64,000 bases of DNA from Sphingorhabdus contaminans. GTDB taxonomy: Bacteria > Pseudomonadota > Alphaproteobacteria > Sphingomonadales > Sphingomonadaceae. The translations under genes and the position numbers were made by a program. A model generated the notes under the pieces. That model searched no databases. It was not told where the DNA came from and worked only from the letters and a program-made list of their open reading frames with translations. This document shows positions 26,114 to 34,452 of the stretch, in pieces (positions within the stretch are counted from its first letter, which is position 1; every line of letters starts with the position of its first letter). The DNA is taken from contig NZ_VKKU01000002.1 of the NCBI RefSeq assembly GCF_007280415.1, forward strand, positions 1,529,501 to 1,593,500. Direction: 5' to 3'.

Positions 26114-26257
26114 CTAGTGTCGTTGGACAATTTGGATTAGGTTGCCGCAACCATCTTCAAAAACCGCAGTCGTAACCGGCCCCATCACTGCCGGCGCCTG
26201 CGTAAAGGCTACGCCAAGTCCTGCCAACCGACCTTGACCAGCACGCTTACGAATGAC
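26114..26257 (-). pseudogene. Remnant of a VOC (glyoxalase-like) family gene, C-terminal fragment
   Basis: Read on the minus strand, this stretch encodes about 47 residues ending at TAG: LAGLGVAFTQAP, then VMGPVTTAVFEDGCGN, then LIQIVQRH. This is the C-terminal half-module of VOC/glyoxalase proteins, including the GPVTTAVFxDxxGN metal-site strand. The rest of the gene is missing; the nuclease-like gene starts on the other strand 12 bp beyond. The original gene was probably cut by insertion or deletion here. Confidence 0.7.
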
Positions 26258-26268
26258 ACGTAGGGGTT

Positions 26269-27438
26269 ATGAGCGACTTATTCTCCGACCTCTATCGCTA
26301 TCGTCAGAGGGAAGGGAAGAACAATTACGAAGACTGGTTGACTGAATGCTTGGCTGCAATTTTACGTGCATTGCCAAAAGAGCCGTTTTCAAAATTTATG
26401 TCGGCGCTGACCGGGCAATCAGAAAATGCAATTGCGCAAATCCATGGCGACATTTCAATTTCTACCCAGGTAACGATTGGACGCGGGGCCACCAGAACGC
26501 AGCGACCAGACCTCATCATCTCGATAGCGCCCATGAAACAGCAAGGCGGATGCGAACCCAGCCAACCTTGGCTTCTGTTTGAAAACAAGGTGGCTAGTCA
26601 CGTCGACGAACAGAAAACAGAAGTGGGAGATGTTGAAAACCAACTTCACCGATATGGGTACTGGCTGCAACACCAGAAGTTCGACAGGACTGGGCTAATT
26701 CAAGGACTTGTGTTTGTAACTCATCAGACACCAGTACCCGAGGATTTTATTACCAACGGTTCAAAGCACCCTGCTTATGAAACTCTCGGCAGAAACTGCA
26801 CGAGCTGGAGCCAAATTGCCTGTTTACTTAAAGACGTTTGTGCAGACGCCAGCGAGCAAGAACATTACCGGACCCTTGTAGCTGCTTACTGGTGTTTTTT
26901 GGAGAGACATGGAATGCAAGATGCCTACCCCGAATATCGAGACTTCTCCGCCCTAGCAAATTTCATTGAAGTCGTGGATCCATTCACAAAACTCGTCAAT
27001 GAGATGATCGGAAAACTCAACGGATTGGCTCCCTCCAATGGCAGGGTAGTCTGGGCTTCTGCTGACGCAGAGGGTGGATCCTTTAATGCTTACAGGTTTC
27101 TCGCTAAAACGGAGCGATACGATAGCAATACCTATGTCGCGACAGGCATCTGGTTCCCCGATCGAGGGGAGGGGTTATATTTAGAAGAAATAGAGGAACA
27201 AACAGGTCGGCCAGTTTCATTCGCTCCAAAGGTTTACATCCAGTTGGCTAACGAAAAAGATGATGCTTTACTAGCTCTGGAAGGAAAACCGGACAAAGAT
27301 TGGTATCGAATATATTCTGACTTTTTCACTTTTCGAGATGTAGCTAGCTTTCCACCGGAGCCATCAGCATGCTCGAATGCAATACTGAACTGGGTCGAAA
27401 TAGAAGGAGCAAAGTTAAAAGTTCTGTTAGCTCGTTAG
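26269..27438 (+). CDS. PD-(D/E)XK nuclease superfamily-like protein
   Basis: This 389-residue protein has an N-terminal helix with E21 (NYEDWLTE), then RPDLII (D81) and LLFENKV (E105, K107). This is the D-x(n)-ExK arrangement of PD-(D/E)XK nucleases; the C-terminal half is unassigned. Members include restriction-like and defence nucleases, so an anti-phage role is possible but not shown. The gene is visibly AT-richer than its neighbours, stands alone next to tRNA-Thr inside the island boundary, and abuts a broken VOC gene, all signs of transfer. No methylase or antitoxin partner is seen. It has no strong ribosome binding site. Confidence 0.7.
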   Translation: MSDLFSDLYRYRQREGKNNYEDWLTECLAAILRALPKEPFSKFMSALTGQSENAIAQIHGDISISTQVTIGRGATRTQRPDLIISIAPMKQQGGCEPSQPWLLFENKVASHVDEQKTEVGDVENQLHRYGYWLQHQKFDRTGLIQGLVFVTHQTPVPEDFITNGSKHPAYETLGRNCTSWSQIACLLKDVCADASEQEHYRTLVAAYWCFLERHGMQDAYPEYRDFSALANFIEVVDPFTKLVNEMIGKLNGLAPSNGRVVWASADAEGGSFNAYRFLAKTERYDSNTYVATGIWFPDRGEGLYLEEIEEQTGRPVSFAPKVYIQLANEKDDALLALEGKPDKDWYRIYSDFFTFRDVASFPPEPSACSNAILNWVEIEGAKLKVLLAR

Positions 27439-27482
27439 CCTTGGCTACGACTAGAGGTAACGCAAAGCGCCCCCAAGCAGGA

Positions 27483-27592
27483 CCCAAAGCCTCTCCCAAC
27501 GGGAAGGCACTTTCGCATATGATTTTGGGATTACCTATCCAAAGGGATGGTGCTGCTGGGGAGGATTGAACTCCCGACCTCGTCATTACCAA
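27483..27592. repeat. Right copy of tRNA-Thr 3'-end direct repeat
   Basis: It is 101 of 110 identical to 12945-13054, with 52 identical bases at 27541-27592. It includes the 3' half of the intact tRNA-Thr gene plus 65 bp beyond its CCA end. Confidence 0.8.
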
Positions 27593-27622
27593 TGACGCGC
27601 TCTACCACTGAGCTACAGCAGC
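27548..27622 (-). tRNA. tRNA-Thr (anticodon GGT)
   Basis: On the minus strand the gene folds as a full cloverleaf. The acceptor is GCTGCTG/CAGCAGC, the D-arm GCTC-AGTGGTA-GAGC and the anticodon stem CGTCA/TGACG with loop TTGGTAA. The anticodon is therefore GGT. The T-arm is GGGAG-TTCAATC-CTCCC, and CCA is encoded. The 3' end lies in the direct repeat that bounds the island. Confidence 0.95.
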
Positions 27623-27709
27623 TTACACCGAAGGTGCGGCCCTATGCGAAGGGAATGGCCCCTTGTCAAGTCGCTTGCGCGGATTGGCTGCATTTGGCAA
27701 CGGTGGATC

Positions 27710-27850
27710 ATGGAAAAGAAGTCGGACAAGAAGCAAAACGACCGGGAAGCGCGTTTGCGTGAGGCGTTGCGGACCAATTTGCGGCGCCGCAAGGCGCCGG
27801 GGGGAAGTGTGTCCGAATCGGCCCCTAACTCTCCGAAACCAGCGGACTGA
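27710..27850 (+). CDS. Small basic conserved protein
   Basis: This 46-residue protein is very rich in Lys, Arg and Glu, with pattern REARLREALRTNLRRRK followed by a Ser/Pro-rich tail. Similar short basic proteins (LRANLxRRKxQ type) are commonly annotated in sphingomonads, but no function is known. GGTGGATC precedes the ATG. Its 3' end overlaps the convergent AraC gene by 26 bp. Confidence 0.6.
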   Translation: MEKKSDKKQNDREARLREALRTNLRRRKAPGGSVSESAPNSPKPAD

Positions 27851-28682
27851 CTTTACCGCCCAAGGCACGCCTTCCCTTCATTGTGGCACGCGTCAATGTG
27901 GATTGGCCGCTCCGTAACTGGCCGGGGGTAAGGCCGGTAAACTGTTTCACCTCGCGGATCAGGTGCGACTGGTCATAAAAGGCAAGCGCCAGACCTGTTT
28001 CATCCAGACTGTCGCCATGGGCGAGGGATTGGGCCGCCCGCAATGCCCGATATTTGCGGGCCAGTTTTTTGGGCGGCAATCCATAATAGCGTTTGGTCAT
28101 GCGTTCGAGCTGCCGCTGGGATAGGCCCGACTGGTTGGCTAGGCTTTCGACACTGGGGTCGCCATCGCTAATCAGCCAGGCGTCCACCAAGGATGTAAAT
28201 TCAAAAGGCGCCGTCGATTTGTGGCGGAATATGTTCTCGGCCGCGAGGCAGCCGATTTCCACCTGCTCGGCAAAATCCGACGCGGCGATCAGTTCATCCC
28301 GGATTTCCATGATCCAGTCGCCGAATATGTGCCGCGCGTCCAGCGCCTTGTCGACATAGGCGCCGGCATTGTTGCCCATCAGTGCAACCCAGCCGGCGGT
28401 CGGCATGCCCCATCCAAATATGGACAAGGGGCAATTGGATTTGGCCAATACCGGCGCGGTGGTTGGCCCGATGATGGTGACAGGGAAAGAGGGTGACATT
28501 GTGCCATCGGCAAAATGATATTCGCCATGGCCTTTCAACTGAAACCGAAACTGTGCCCGGTCCGCGCGTTCAAGTTCCGAAAAATGGTCGCCTGCAAAAT
28601 CGAGGCGATAGAATGACGACACGAGTTCGGCCAGCCGTTCTCCCGGCGCTTCATAACTTACGTCAAGCATAGTGCGACCCAT
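27825..28682 (-). CDS. AraC family transcriptional regulator
   Basis: This 285-residue regulator has an N-terminal sensor part and a C-terminal double HTH of the AraC/XylS type (from about residue 180): VESLANQSGLSQRQLERM, YYGLPPKKLARKYR, then LALAFYDQSHLIREVKQFTG. The first half resembles the DUF6597 domain often fused to such HTHs. ATG 28682 and 28670 are both possible starts. A strong intrinsic terminator lies only 34 bp upstream in the same direction, suggesting attenuation or an independent short RNA. Target genes unknown. Confidence 0.88.
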   Translation of the reverse strand: MGRTMLDVSYEAPGERLAELVSSFYRLDFAGDHFSELERADRAQFRFQLKGHGEYHFADGTMSPSFPVTIIGPTTAPVLAKSNCPLSIFGWGMPTAGWVALMGNNAGAYVDKALDARHIFGDWIMEIRDELIAASDFAEQVEIGCLAAENIFRHKSTAPFEFTSLVDAWLISDGDPSVESLANQSGLSQRQLERMTKRYYGLPPKKLARKYRALRAAQSLAHGDSLDETGLALAFYDQSHLIREVKQFTGLTPGQLRSGQSTLTRATMKGRRALGGKVSPLVSES

Positions 28683-28715
28683 CTCCAGCTTCGGTCATAC
28701 ACCGCGACGGTTCAC

Positions 28716-28800
28716 AAAAAAAGACCCGCTGTTTCCAGCGGGCCTGACAGGAAAAAGAACTTGGCGTCTTTCGACGTCGAGCCCTTCGGGTCGCACCCCC
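28716..28800 (-). ncRNA. Structured RNA ending in an intrinsic terminator, upstream of AraC gene
   Basis: On the minus strand three hairpins follow one another: CCC-GAA-GGG (28790-28782), CGTC-GAAA-GACG (28776-28765) and a terminator CCCGCTG-GAAA-CAGCGGG (28742-28725). The terminator is followed by T-C and seven T. Two have GNRA tetraloops. The T-run ends 34 bp before the AraC start. It is either a small RNA or an attenuator leader of that gene. The 5' end is not defined. Confidence 0.5.
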
Positions 28801-28976
28801 TCTATTCACGTAAAATGTAAAAGCCTCTTGCACGGAATCGTCATCGCCAACGATTACATTTGACATTTTCGGCCAACCTATTTTTCGTTATCGTTAACAT
28901 ACTGGAAATTGTGGTTTCTTGCATTTCTATGACAGCGGGATTGCGTCGGATTTTATTGTGTAGGATAGGCGAACCC

Positions 28977-30014
28977 ATGCTCTATGCCTTTCTCCGTCCA
29001 TTCCTGTTTCTCTCCGGTGCCGAACGGGCCCATAATCTGTCGCTTGCCATGCTCAAGGCGGCTCCGATCGTTTCTCTGGGCGCGCCCGATCCCATATTGG
29101 CGCAGAATGTGGCCTCGCTGGATTTCCCTAGTCCCGTGGGTCTGGCGGCGGGATATGACAAAAATGCGGAGGTGCCGCTGGAGATATTGCGCCTGGGTTT
29201 CGGCTTTACCGAGGTCGGCACCCTGACACCGTTGCCGCAGGCGGGGAATCCGCAACCGCGGCTGTTCCGTCTTGTCGAAGATCGGGCCGTTATCAACCGT
29301 ATGGGGTTCAACAATGGCGGGCAGGCCGATGCAATGGCGCGGCTGGCGCATCTGGTCCGGGACAAGGGCGCAGGACCTGTTGGCATCAACATCGGCGCCA
29401 ATAAGGACAGTGCGGACCGCATCGCGGACTATGTGACCGGTGTCCGCAATATGGAGCGTTTTGCCGATTATCTGACCATCAACATCAGTTCGCCCAATAC
29501 GCCCGGCCTGCGTGCGCTGCAGGACAAGGCGGCTCTGGATGACCTTTTGGCGCAGTCCATGGACGCGCGGACTTTTGGGCGGCCTGTTTTCCTGAAAGTC
29601 GCGCCCGATTTGCAACCGGCGGATATCGACGACATTGTGCAGGTCGCCATTGCACGCGGGATAGCGGCCTTGATCGTGTCCAACACGACCATCAGCCGTC
29701 CGGCCCTGCAATCTTCCCACCGGGATGAAAGCGGCGGCCTGTCGGGTGCGCCCTTGCGCGATCTGGCGCAGCAGCGGCTGGCCGATTTCCGCAAGGCGAG
29801 CGGCGGGCAGATGCCCCTGATCGGCGTGGGTGGTATTGCCAGTGCCGAAGATGCTTATGCCCGCATACGGGCCGGGGCGTCGCTGGTGCAGATTTACAGC
29901 GCGCTGGTATATGAAGGGCCGGGGCTCGCCCGGCGTATTAACACAGGGCTCGCCCGGCTGTTGAAAGCGGACGGTTTTGCTTCTCTTGCCGACGCTGTCG
30001 GGGTGGACGCCTGA
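28977..30014 (+). CDS. pyrD: Dihydroorotate dehydrogenase (quinone), class 2
   Basis: This 345-residue FMN enzyme oxidises dihydroorotate to orotate in pyrimidine synthesis and passes electrons to ubiquinone. The N-terminal helices (LYAFLRPFLFLSGAERAHNL) are the membrane-contacting part typical of class 2. Catalytic and binding segments are VGLAAGYDKNAEVP, FTEVGTLTP, NRMGFNN, INISSPNTPGLR (with the class-2 Ser), IVSNTT and GVGGIASAEDAYARIRAGASLVQIYS. I chose ATG 28977 (AGGATAGG upstream) because the family N-terminus begins there; a frame from 28860 adds an unconserved extension. Confidence 0.95.
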   Translation: MLYAFLRPFLFLSGAERAHNLSLAMLKAAPIVSLGAPDPILAQNVASLDFPSPVGLAAGYDKNAEVPLEILRLGFGFTEVGTLTPLPQAGNPQPRLFRLVEDRAVINRMGFNNGGQADAMARLAHLVRDKGAGPVGINIGANKDSADRIADYVTGVRNMERFADYLTINISSPNTPGLRALQDKAALDDLLAQSMDARTFGRPVFLKVAPDLQPADIDDIVQVAIARGIAALIVSNTTISRPALQSSHRDESGGLSGAPLRDLAQQRLADFRKASGGQMPLIGVGGIASAEDAYARIRAGASLVQIYSALVYEGPGLARRINTGLARLLKADGFASLADAVGVDA

Positions 30015-30060
30015 AAAAGGGACTTTGCAATTGGAAGGTCCTGACCGTAGAGCACGGTTT

Positions 30061-31803
30061 ATGAAAAGATTTTTGATCGCGCTCTTTGCACTTGCGCTGG
30101 TGCCCCAAAATGCTTCGGCCAACTCGGTAGGTGTCGCGTCCTCTGCTGACCCGCGGGTGACAGAGGCCGGGATGGAAATGCTGAAGCAAGGCGGCACGGC
30201 GGCGGATGCGGCCATGGCGATGATGCTGGCGCTGACCGTGGTGGAGCCGCAATCGAGCGGGATCGGCGGCGGCGGGTTCCTGATGTACCAGGACGCGGGC
30301 AAGGGGATATTGAGCACGATCAACGGCCGCGAAACGGCCCCTGCCGCGGCGACGCCGGACCGGTTTGTCGGGCCGGACGGAAAGCCCATGCCCTTTTTAC
30401 AGGCGTTCCAGGGCGGCCGGTCGGTGGGCGTTCCGGGCAATATCGCCCTTATGGCCGAAGCGCACAAGAAATGGGGCAAGCTGCCCTGGGCGACGCTGTT
30501 CAAGCCGGCCATCCGCCTTGCGCAGAAGGGGTATGTGGTCAACGCCACGCTCGAATCCCGGCTGAAGATGGTTGAGCGGCTGTGGCCCAATTTTGACGAG
30601 GCGCGGTCGATTTACTGGGTGGACGGCAAACCGGCGGTTGCCGGAACCACCATCCGCAACCCCAAGCTGGCGGCGACGTTAAAGCTGATCGCCAAGAAGG
30701 GACCGGATGCCTTTTACAAGGGCGCCATTGCCAAGCAGATTGTCGATGCCGTCACCACCAGCAAGGTCGGCGCCGGTGACATGACGCTGACCGATCTGGA
30801 AAAATACCGGGTCAAGGAACAGGCCGCCGTGTGCGCGCCCTACCGCGTCTATGTCGTCTGCGGCATGGGACCGCCTTCTTCAGGCGCGACCACCGTGCTG
30901 CAGATTCTGGGCAGCCTGCAGCGGTTCGACATGGCGGCGCTGGGGAAGGATAACCCCAAAAGCTGGTTCCTGCTGGGTCAGGCGATGCAGCTTGCCTATG
31001 CCGACCGGGAAAAATATCTGGGCGACAGCGACTTTGTCGAGGTGCCGGTGAAGGGCCTACTCGACCCTGAATATCTGAAGCAACGCTCGGCCCTGATCGA
31101 TCCGGACAAGGCGCGTGCGGACTATCCTGCAGGGACACCCCCCGGCGCACTGCCGCGCACGGCGGCTCTGTCGAGCGAAGTGGCGGGCACCACACATTTC
31201 GCCGCCGTCGATGCCAAGGGCAATGTCGCCAATATGACGTCGACTATCGAAAGCGTCTTCGGAAGCCAGTTGGTGGCAGGCGGATTTTTCCTGAATAACG
31301 AGCTTACCGATTTCACCTTCGCCCCTGAAAAAGATGGCGCGCCGGTGGCAAACCGCGTGACGGGCGGCAAGCGGCCTTTGTCGTCCATGTCGCCGACGGT
31401 CGTGTTCGACCGGGATGGCCGGGCGGTCCTGACCCTTGGTTCGGCAGGCGGCAAGCGGATCATCATGCATGTCGCCAAGACGCTTGTCGGCGTGCTGGAT
31501 TTCGGCCTGCCGCTGGATCAGGCCATCGCGTTGCCCAATATCTATTTCGGGTCCGGCGAACTGCAGGTCGAAGCGGACAGCGCGCTGGTCCCGATGGTCG
31601 AAACGCTTTCCGCCTATGGGCAAAAGGTGCGTGCGGCCGATCTGGGATCGAAGGTCAATGGCGCGCAATGGGGGGCAGGCGGGTGGACCGGCGCGTCCGA
31701 CCCGCGCAGCGAAGGCACGTCGGCGACTTTGGACGACAAGGGCAGGGTCACGGTGACGGCACCGAAAAAGGCCCCCGCCGCACCAACCGCAAGCGTGCAT
31801 TGA
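30061..31803 (+). CDS. ggt: Gamma-glutamyltransferase
   Basis: This 580-residue periplasmic enzyme cleaves the gamma-glutamyl bond of glutathione and related amides. It has a signal peptide (to about residue 20), the large-subunit segment SSGIGGGGFLMY and INGRETAP. The autoprocessing Thr lies in SEVAGTTHFAAVD, and the oxyanion-region RPLSSMSPT and GSAGGKRIIMHV follow. The precursor would self-cleave before Thr into two subunits. Start ATG 30061 begins the signal peptide, 46 bp after pyrD. Full-length for the family. Confidence 0.93.
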   Translation: MKRFLIALFALALVPQNASANSVGVASSADPRVTEAGMEMLKQGGTAADAAMAMMLALTVVEPQSSGIGGGGFLMYQDAGKGILSTINGRETAPAAATPDRFVGPDGKPMPFLQAFQGGRSVGVPGNIALMAEAHKKWGKLPWATLFKPAIRLAQKGYVVNATLESRLKMVERLWPNFDEARSIYWVDGKPAVAGTTIRNPKLAATLKLIAKKGPDAFYKGAIAKQIVDAVTTSKVGAGDMTLTDLEKYRVKEQAAVCAPYRVYVVCGMGPPSSGATTVLQILGSLQRFDMAALGKDNPKSWFLLGQAMQLAYADREKYLGDSDFVEVPVKGLLDPEYLKQRSALIDPDKARADYPAGTPPGALPRTAALSSEVAGTTHFAAVDAKGNVANMTSTIESVFGSQLVAGGFFLNNELTDFTFAPEKDGAPVANRVTGGKRPLSSMSPTVVFDRDGRAVLTLGSAGGKRIIMHVAKTLVGVLDFGLPLDQAIALPNIYFGSGELQVEADSALVPMVETLSAYGQKVRAADLGSKVNGAQWGAGGWTGASDPRSEGTSATLDDKGRVTVTAPKKAPAAPTASVH

Positions 31804-31912
31804 TAGGGTTTAGAACGAAAGCCTGATTGCGCTGCACCGCAGGCCGCGCTAGCAACGGCGACGGGGTTAAGGTTCGAAAAAGGGCCGACCGGAATAGTCC
31901 GAGGAGAGAATT

Positions 31913-33724
31913 GTGGCTGCCGAACAATTTGACGATTTTGACAGCTTTTCCAATCTGGTGTCGATGTTCCTTGCGCGGGCCCGCTACCGGGGCGATGCGC
32001 CCTTCCTTTGGGCCAAGAAGGAAAATGGCTGGAGCTCGCTGAGCTGGGCCGAAACCGCGCGCCAGGTCGCCGGTTTCGCAAAGTCGCTGCGCCAGCTTGG
32101 GTTGCAAAAGGGCGACCGGGTCATGCTGGTGTCCGAAAACCGGCCCGAATGGTGCATTGCCGACCTCGGTATCATGGCCGCAGGCTGTGTCACGGTGCCG
32201 ACCTACATCACCAACACCGAACGCGATCACCAGCATATTCTGGACAATAGCGCGGCGCGTGCCGTCGTCGTGTCGACGGCAAAGCTTGCCAAGACGCTTA
32301 TGCCTGCCGCGATCCGCTCGTCCGAGGCCGAATTCATCATCGCCATGGAGCCGCTGCAGGCAACGCAGCAGGGGCAGTTGTCGATCCACAACTGGCACGA
32401 GATGGTCAACGGTACCGATGCCGATGTGCGCGCCACCGAAGCGGCGATGGCTACCGTCACCCGTGACGACCTTGCCTGCATCATCTACACCAGCGGCACC
32501 GGCGGTGCGCCGCGCGGCGTGATGCAGCAGCATGGCGCAATCCTGCATAACGCCGATGGCGCGGCCGCCGTGCTGCGCGAAGATTTCGGGCTGGATGAGG
32601 AAGAAGTCTTCCTCTCCTTCCTGCCGCTCAGCCATGCCTATGAACATTCGGGCGGCCAGTTCCTGCCCATCGGCGTCGGCGCGCAAATCTATTATGCGGA
32701 AGGCCTCGAAAAGCTTGCCTCCAATATCGAGGAAACGCGCCCGACCATCATGGTCGTCGTCCCCCGCCTGTTCGAGGTGTTGCGCCAGCGGATGATCAAG
32801 GCGGTCGAGAAACAGGGCAAATTCCCCAACTATCTGCTCGACAAGGCGCTGACCATTGGCGAGCGCGATTATAAGGGCAATAAGCGCCTGCGCGACGCGC
32901 CCATGCGCGTATTGCTGTCGCGGACGATCAAGCCCAAAATACAGGCCCGCTTTGGCGGACGGATGAAGGCCATGGTGTCAGGAGGCGCGCCGCTCAACCC
33001 CGATATCGGTGTTTTCTTCCAGTCGCTGGGGATCACCCTGTTGCAGGGCTATGGCCAGACCGAAGCGGGTCCGGTGATCAGTTGCAACCGGCCCAGCGTC
33101 GGTCTGAAGATGGATACGGTGGGGCCGCCGCTAAAAAACACCGAGGTCAAAATTGCCGATGATGGCGAAATTCTGGTGCGCGGGCCGCTGGTCATGCGCG
33201 GCTATTGGCGCAACAAGGCCGAGACGGATCGCGTCATTATCGACGGCTGGCTGCATACCGGCGATATCGGTTATATTGATGACAAGGGCCGGATTGCGAT
33301 TACGGACCGCAAGAAAGACCTGATCGTCAATGACAAGGGCGACAATATCGCACCCCAGAAGGTGGAGGGGATGCTGACGTTGCAACCCGAAATCCTGCAG
33401 GCGATGGTGTCGGGCGACAAGCGGCCCTATATTGTCGGGCTGATCGTTCCCGATCCCGAATGGACGCTGGAATGGTGCCGGGCGCAGGATATCAAATGCG
33501 ATTTTGCCGACCTGAATGACAATCCCCAATATCGCTCGGCGCTGCGTGCCGCTGTTGACAGGGTGAATGCGGATTTGTCGGTGACGGAAAAGGTCCGCCA
33601 GTTTGAACTGACCGACGAACCCTTCACCATCGAAAATGGCGAAATGACCCCGAGCATGAAGATTCGCCGCCACGTCATCCGCGAACGCTATGCGGCGCGG
33701 CTGAACGGCATGTATAAGGATTGA
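31913..33724 (+). CDS. Long-chain acyl-CoA synthetase (AMP-forming)
   Basis: This 603-residue ANL-superfamily enzyme activates a carboxylic acid to acyl-AMP and then acyl-CoA. Motifs are the P-loop IIYTSGTGGAPRGV near residue 190, GYGQTEAGPV (adenine site), TGDIGYIDDKGRIAITDRKKDLI (hinge) and a C-terminal Lys region near GEMTPSMKIRR. Length and LPLSHAYEH fit the long-chain fatty-acid class. The GTG start is supported by GAGGAGAG 6 bp upstream. It stands alone after ggt. Exact chain length is not predictable. Confidence 0.9.
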   Translation: MAAEQFDDFDSFSNLVSMFLARARYRGDAPFLWAKKENGWSSLSWAETARQVAGFAKSLRQLGLQKGDRVMLVSENRPEWCIADLGIMAAGCVTVPTYITNTERDHQHILDNSAARAVVVSTAKLAKTLMPAAIRSSEAEFIIAMEPLQATQQGQLSIHNWHEMVNGTDADVRATEAAMATVTRDDLACIIYTSGTGGAPRGVMQQHGAILHNADGAAAVLREDFGLDEEEVFLSFLPLSHAYEHSGGQFLPIGVGAQIYYAEGLEKLASNIEETRPTIMVVVPRLFEVLRQRMIKAVEKQGKFPNYLLDKALTIGERDYKGNKRLRDAPMRVLLSRTIKPKIQARFGGRMKAMVSGGAPLNPDIGVFFQSLGITLLQGYGQTEAGPVISCNRPSVGLKMDTVGPPLKNTEVKIADDGEILVRGPLVMRGYWRNKAETDRVIIDGWLHTGDIGYIDDKGRIAITDRKKDLIVNDKGDNIAPQKVEGMLTLQPEILQAMVSGDKRPYIVGLIVPDPEWTLEWCRAQDIKCDFADLNDNPQYRSALRAAVDRVNADLSVTEKVRQFELTDEPFTIENGEMTPSMKIRRHVIRERYAARLNGMYKD

Positions 33725-33747
33725 GGACAGGGCATGCTAAAACTTCC

Positions 33748-33768
33748 CTCTTCCCCTAAAGGGGAGAG
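33748..33768. repeat. Short palindromic intergenic repeat
   Basis: CCCCT-AA-AGGGG with near-symmetric CTCTT/GAGAG flanks lies 24 bp after the acyl-CoA synthetase stop. It is the same type of palindrome as at 43615-43636. It may act as a convergent mRNA end structure. Confidence 0.5.
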
Positions 33769-33816
33769 GAATGGTTTCACACAAAAACGCAAAGTGCTGG
33801 AATAGTCTTTTAAAAG

Positions 33817-34332
33817 CTACTCACAGACATATTGTCCGTTCTCGTTGCAATCGACCGCATCCTCCAGCGCCAGATAAGCCACGCCAAGTCCCAGAACAAT
33901 CACGCCGCCGGCTATGGCGAGGGCACTCGGTCCGCCGCCTCCCTTTTTCGCTTCGGATTCCGCAGCGGACAGATTGAAATAATGCGTCGCCAGAGGTTGC
34001 CCGTTCAGGCTCAACTTGGTGGAATGGTTGGGAATGAAGGAAAGTCTGAAGCCGTCGCCATTGATCGTTGCGCTGCGCTGCAGGGGCTGCCCATCGGACA
34101 GCCGGAAACTCGGTCCGGCGACCAGATCGAAGCGTACCGGCCCCTGTGTCGGTGGCCTGTTGCGCGGGCCATCCAGAGAAATTTTGACGCTGGCCATCAC
34201 CGCCGCCCCGCGCTGGGTTACCGAGGACGGTCCGTGCCCGTCCGAAAGATCCGCTCTGTTCTGGGCAGCCGCAGCTTGTGTGAGGGCCATTGCCCCTGCA
34301 CAAAGCGCCAATTTGATAGCGATGGTATTCAT
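33817..34332 (-). CDS. Hypothetical exported protein with C-terminal membrane segment
   Basis: This 171-residue protein has a signal peptide (ALCAGAMALTQAAAAQ), a beta-rich middle, and one hydrophobic segment near residues 137-157 (AIAGGVIVLGLGVAYLAL). A short acidic tail with two Cys follows. The family is not recognised. I chose ATG 34332 because it begins a regular signal peptide and is preceded by GGGGGAT; the longer frame to 34425 puts that segment internally. It lies downstream of the M1 peptidase on the same strand. Confidence 0.7.
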   Translation of the reverse strand: MNTIAIKLALCAGAMALTQAAAAQNRADLSDGHGPSSVTQRGAAVMASVKISLDGPRNRPPTQGPVRFDLVAGPSFRLSDGQPLQRSATINGDGFRLSFIPNHSTKLSLNGQPLATHYFNLSAAESEAKKGGGGPSALAIAGGVIVLGLGVAYLALEDAVDCNENGQYVCE

Positions 34333-34452
34333 GTCGGCCGATCCCCCTTTCGACAGATATTTTCGGACGCCTCGCGCATCCTTCTTATCCGATATTAGGC
34401 GGCAAGCCTTTGCTCCTTCAAGCATCGAAATGCTTGCCGCCCACAGATCGGG

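Larger units (their letters stand above)
25646..26268. other. 623-bp region with inverted repeat and gene remnant
   Basis: No intact gene is recognised here. It contains a perfect inverted repeat (25682-25718) and a VOC gene remnant (26114-26257, minus). Open frames of 61 codons (25738-25923, plus) and about 80 codons (25665-25910, minus) overlap each other and resemble nothing I know. The composition is patchy, as expected for rearranged island DNA. Confidence 0.5.
12945..27592. mobile_element. Putative tRNA-Thr-integrated genomic island, about 14.5 kb
   Basis: The segment is bounded by 110-bp direct repeats with a 52-bp perfect core from the tRNA-Thr(GGT) 3' end; the complete tRNA is at the right end. 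Cargo is a bufferin RiPP operon, a LysR/glutathione-transferase/redox block, an outer-membrane protein and a nuclease-like gene at the tRNA-proximal end. No integrase, excisionase, replication or transfer gene is visible, so it would be an immobile remnant. An alternative is segmental duplication of the tRNA region during rearrangement. Confidence 0.6.

Noticed and set aside
28663-28866. 67-codon minus-strand frame whose first 20 residues faintly resemble ribosomal protein S21
   Set aside because: It runs straight through a strong intrinsic terminator and into the AraC start, and the similarity is lost after the first segment. The hairpins explain the sequence better.
28953-30590. Long minus-strand frame opposite pyrD and ggt
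   Set aside because: It is antisense to two clear conserved enzymes; such frames are common in GC-rich DNA and the peptide has no recognisable domain.
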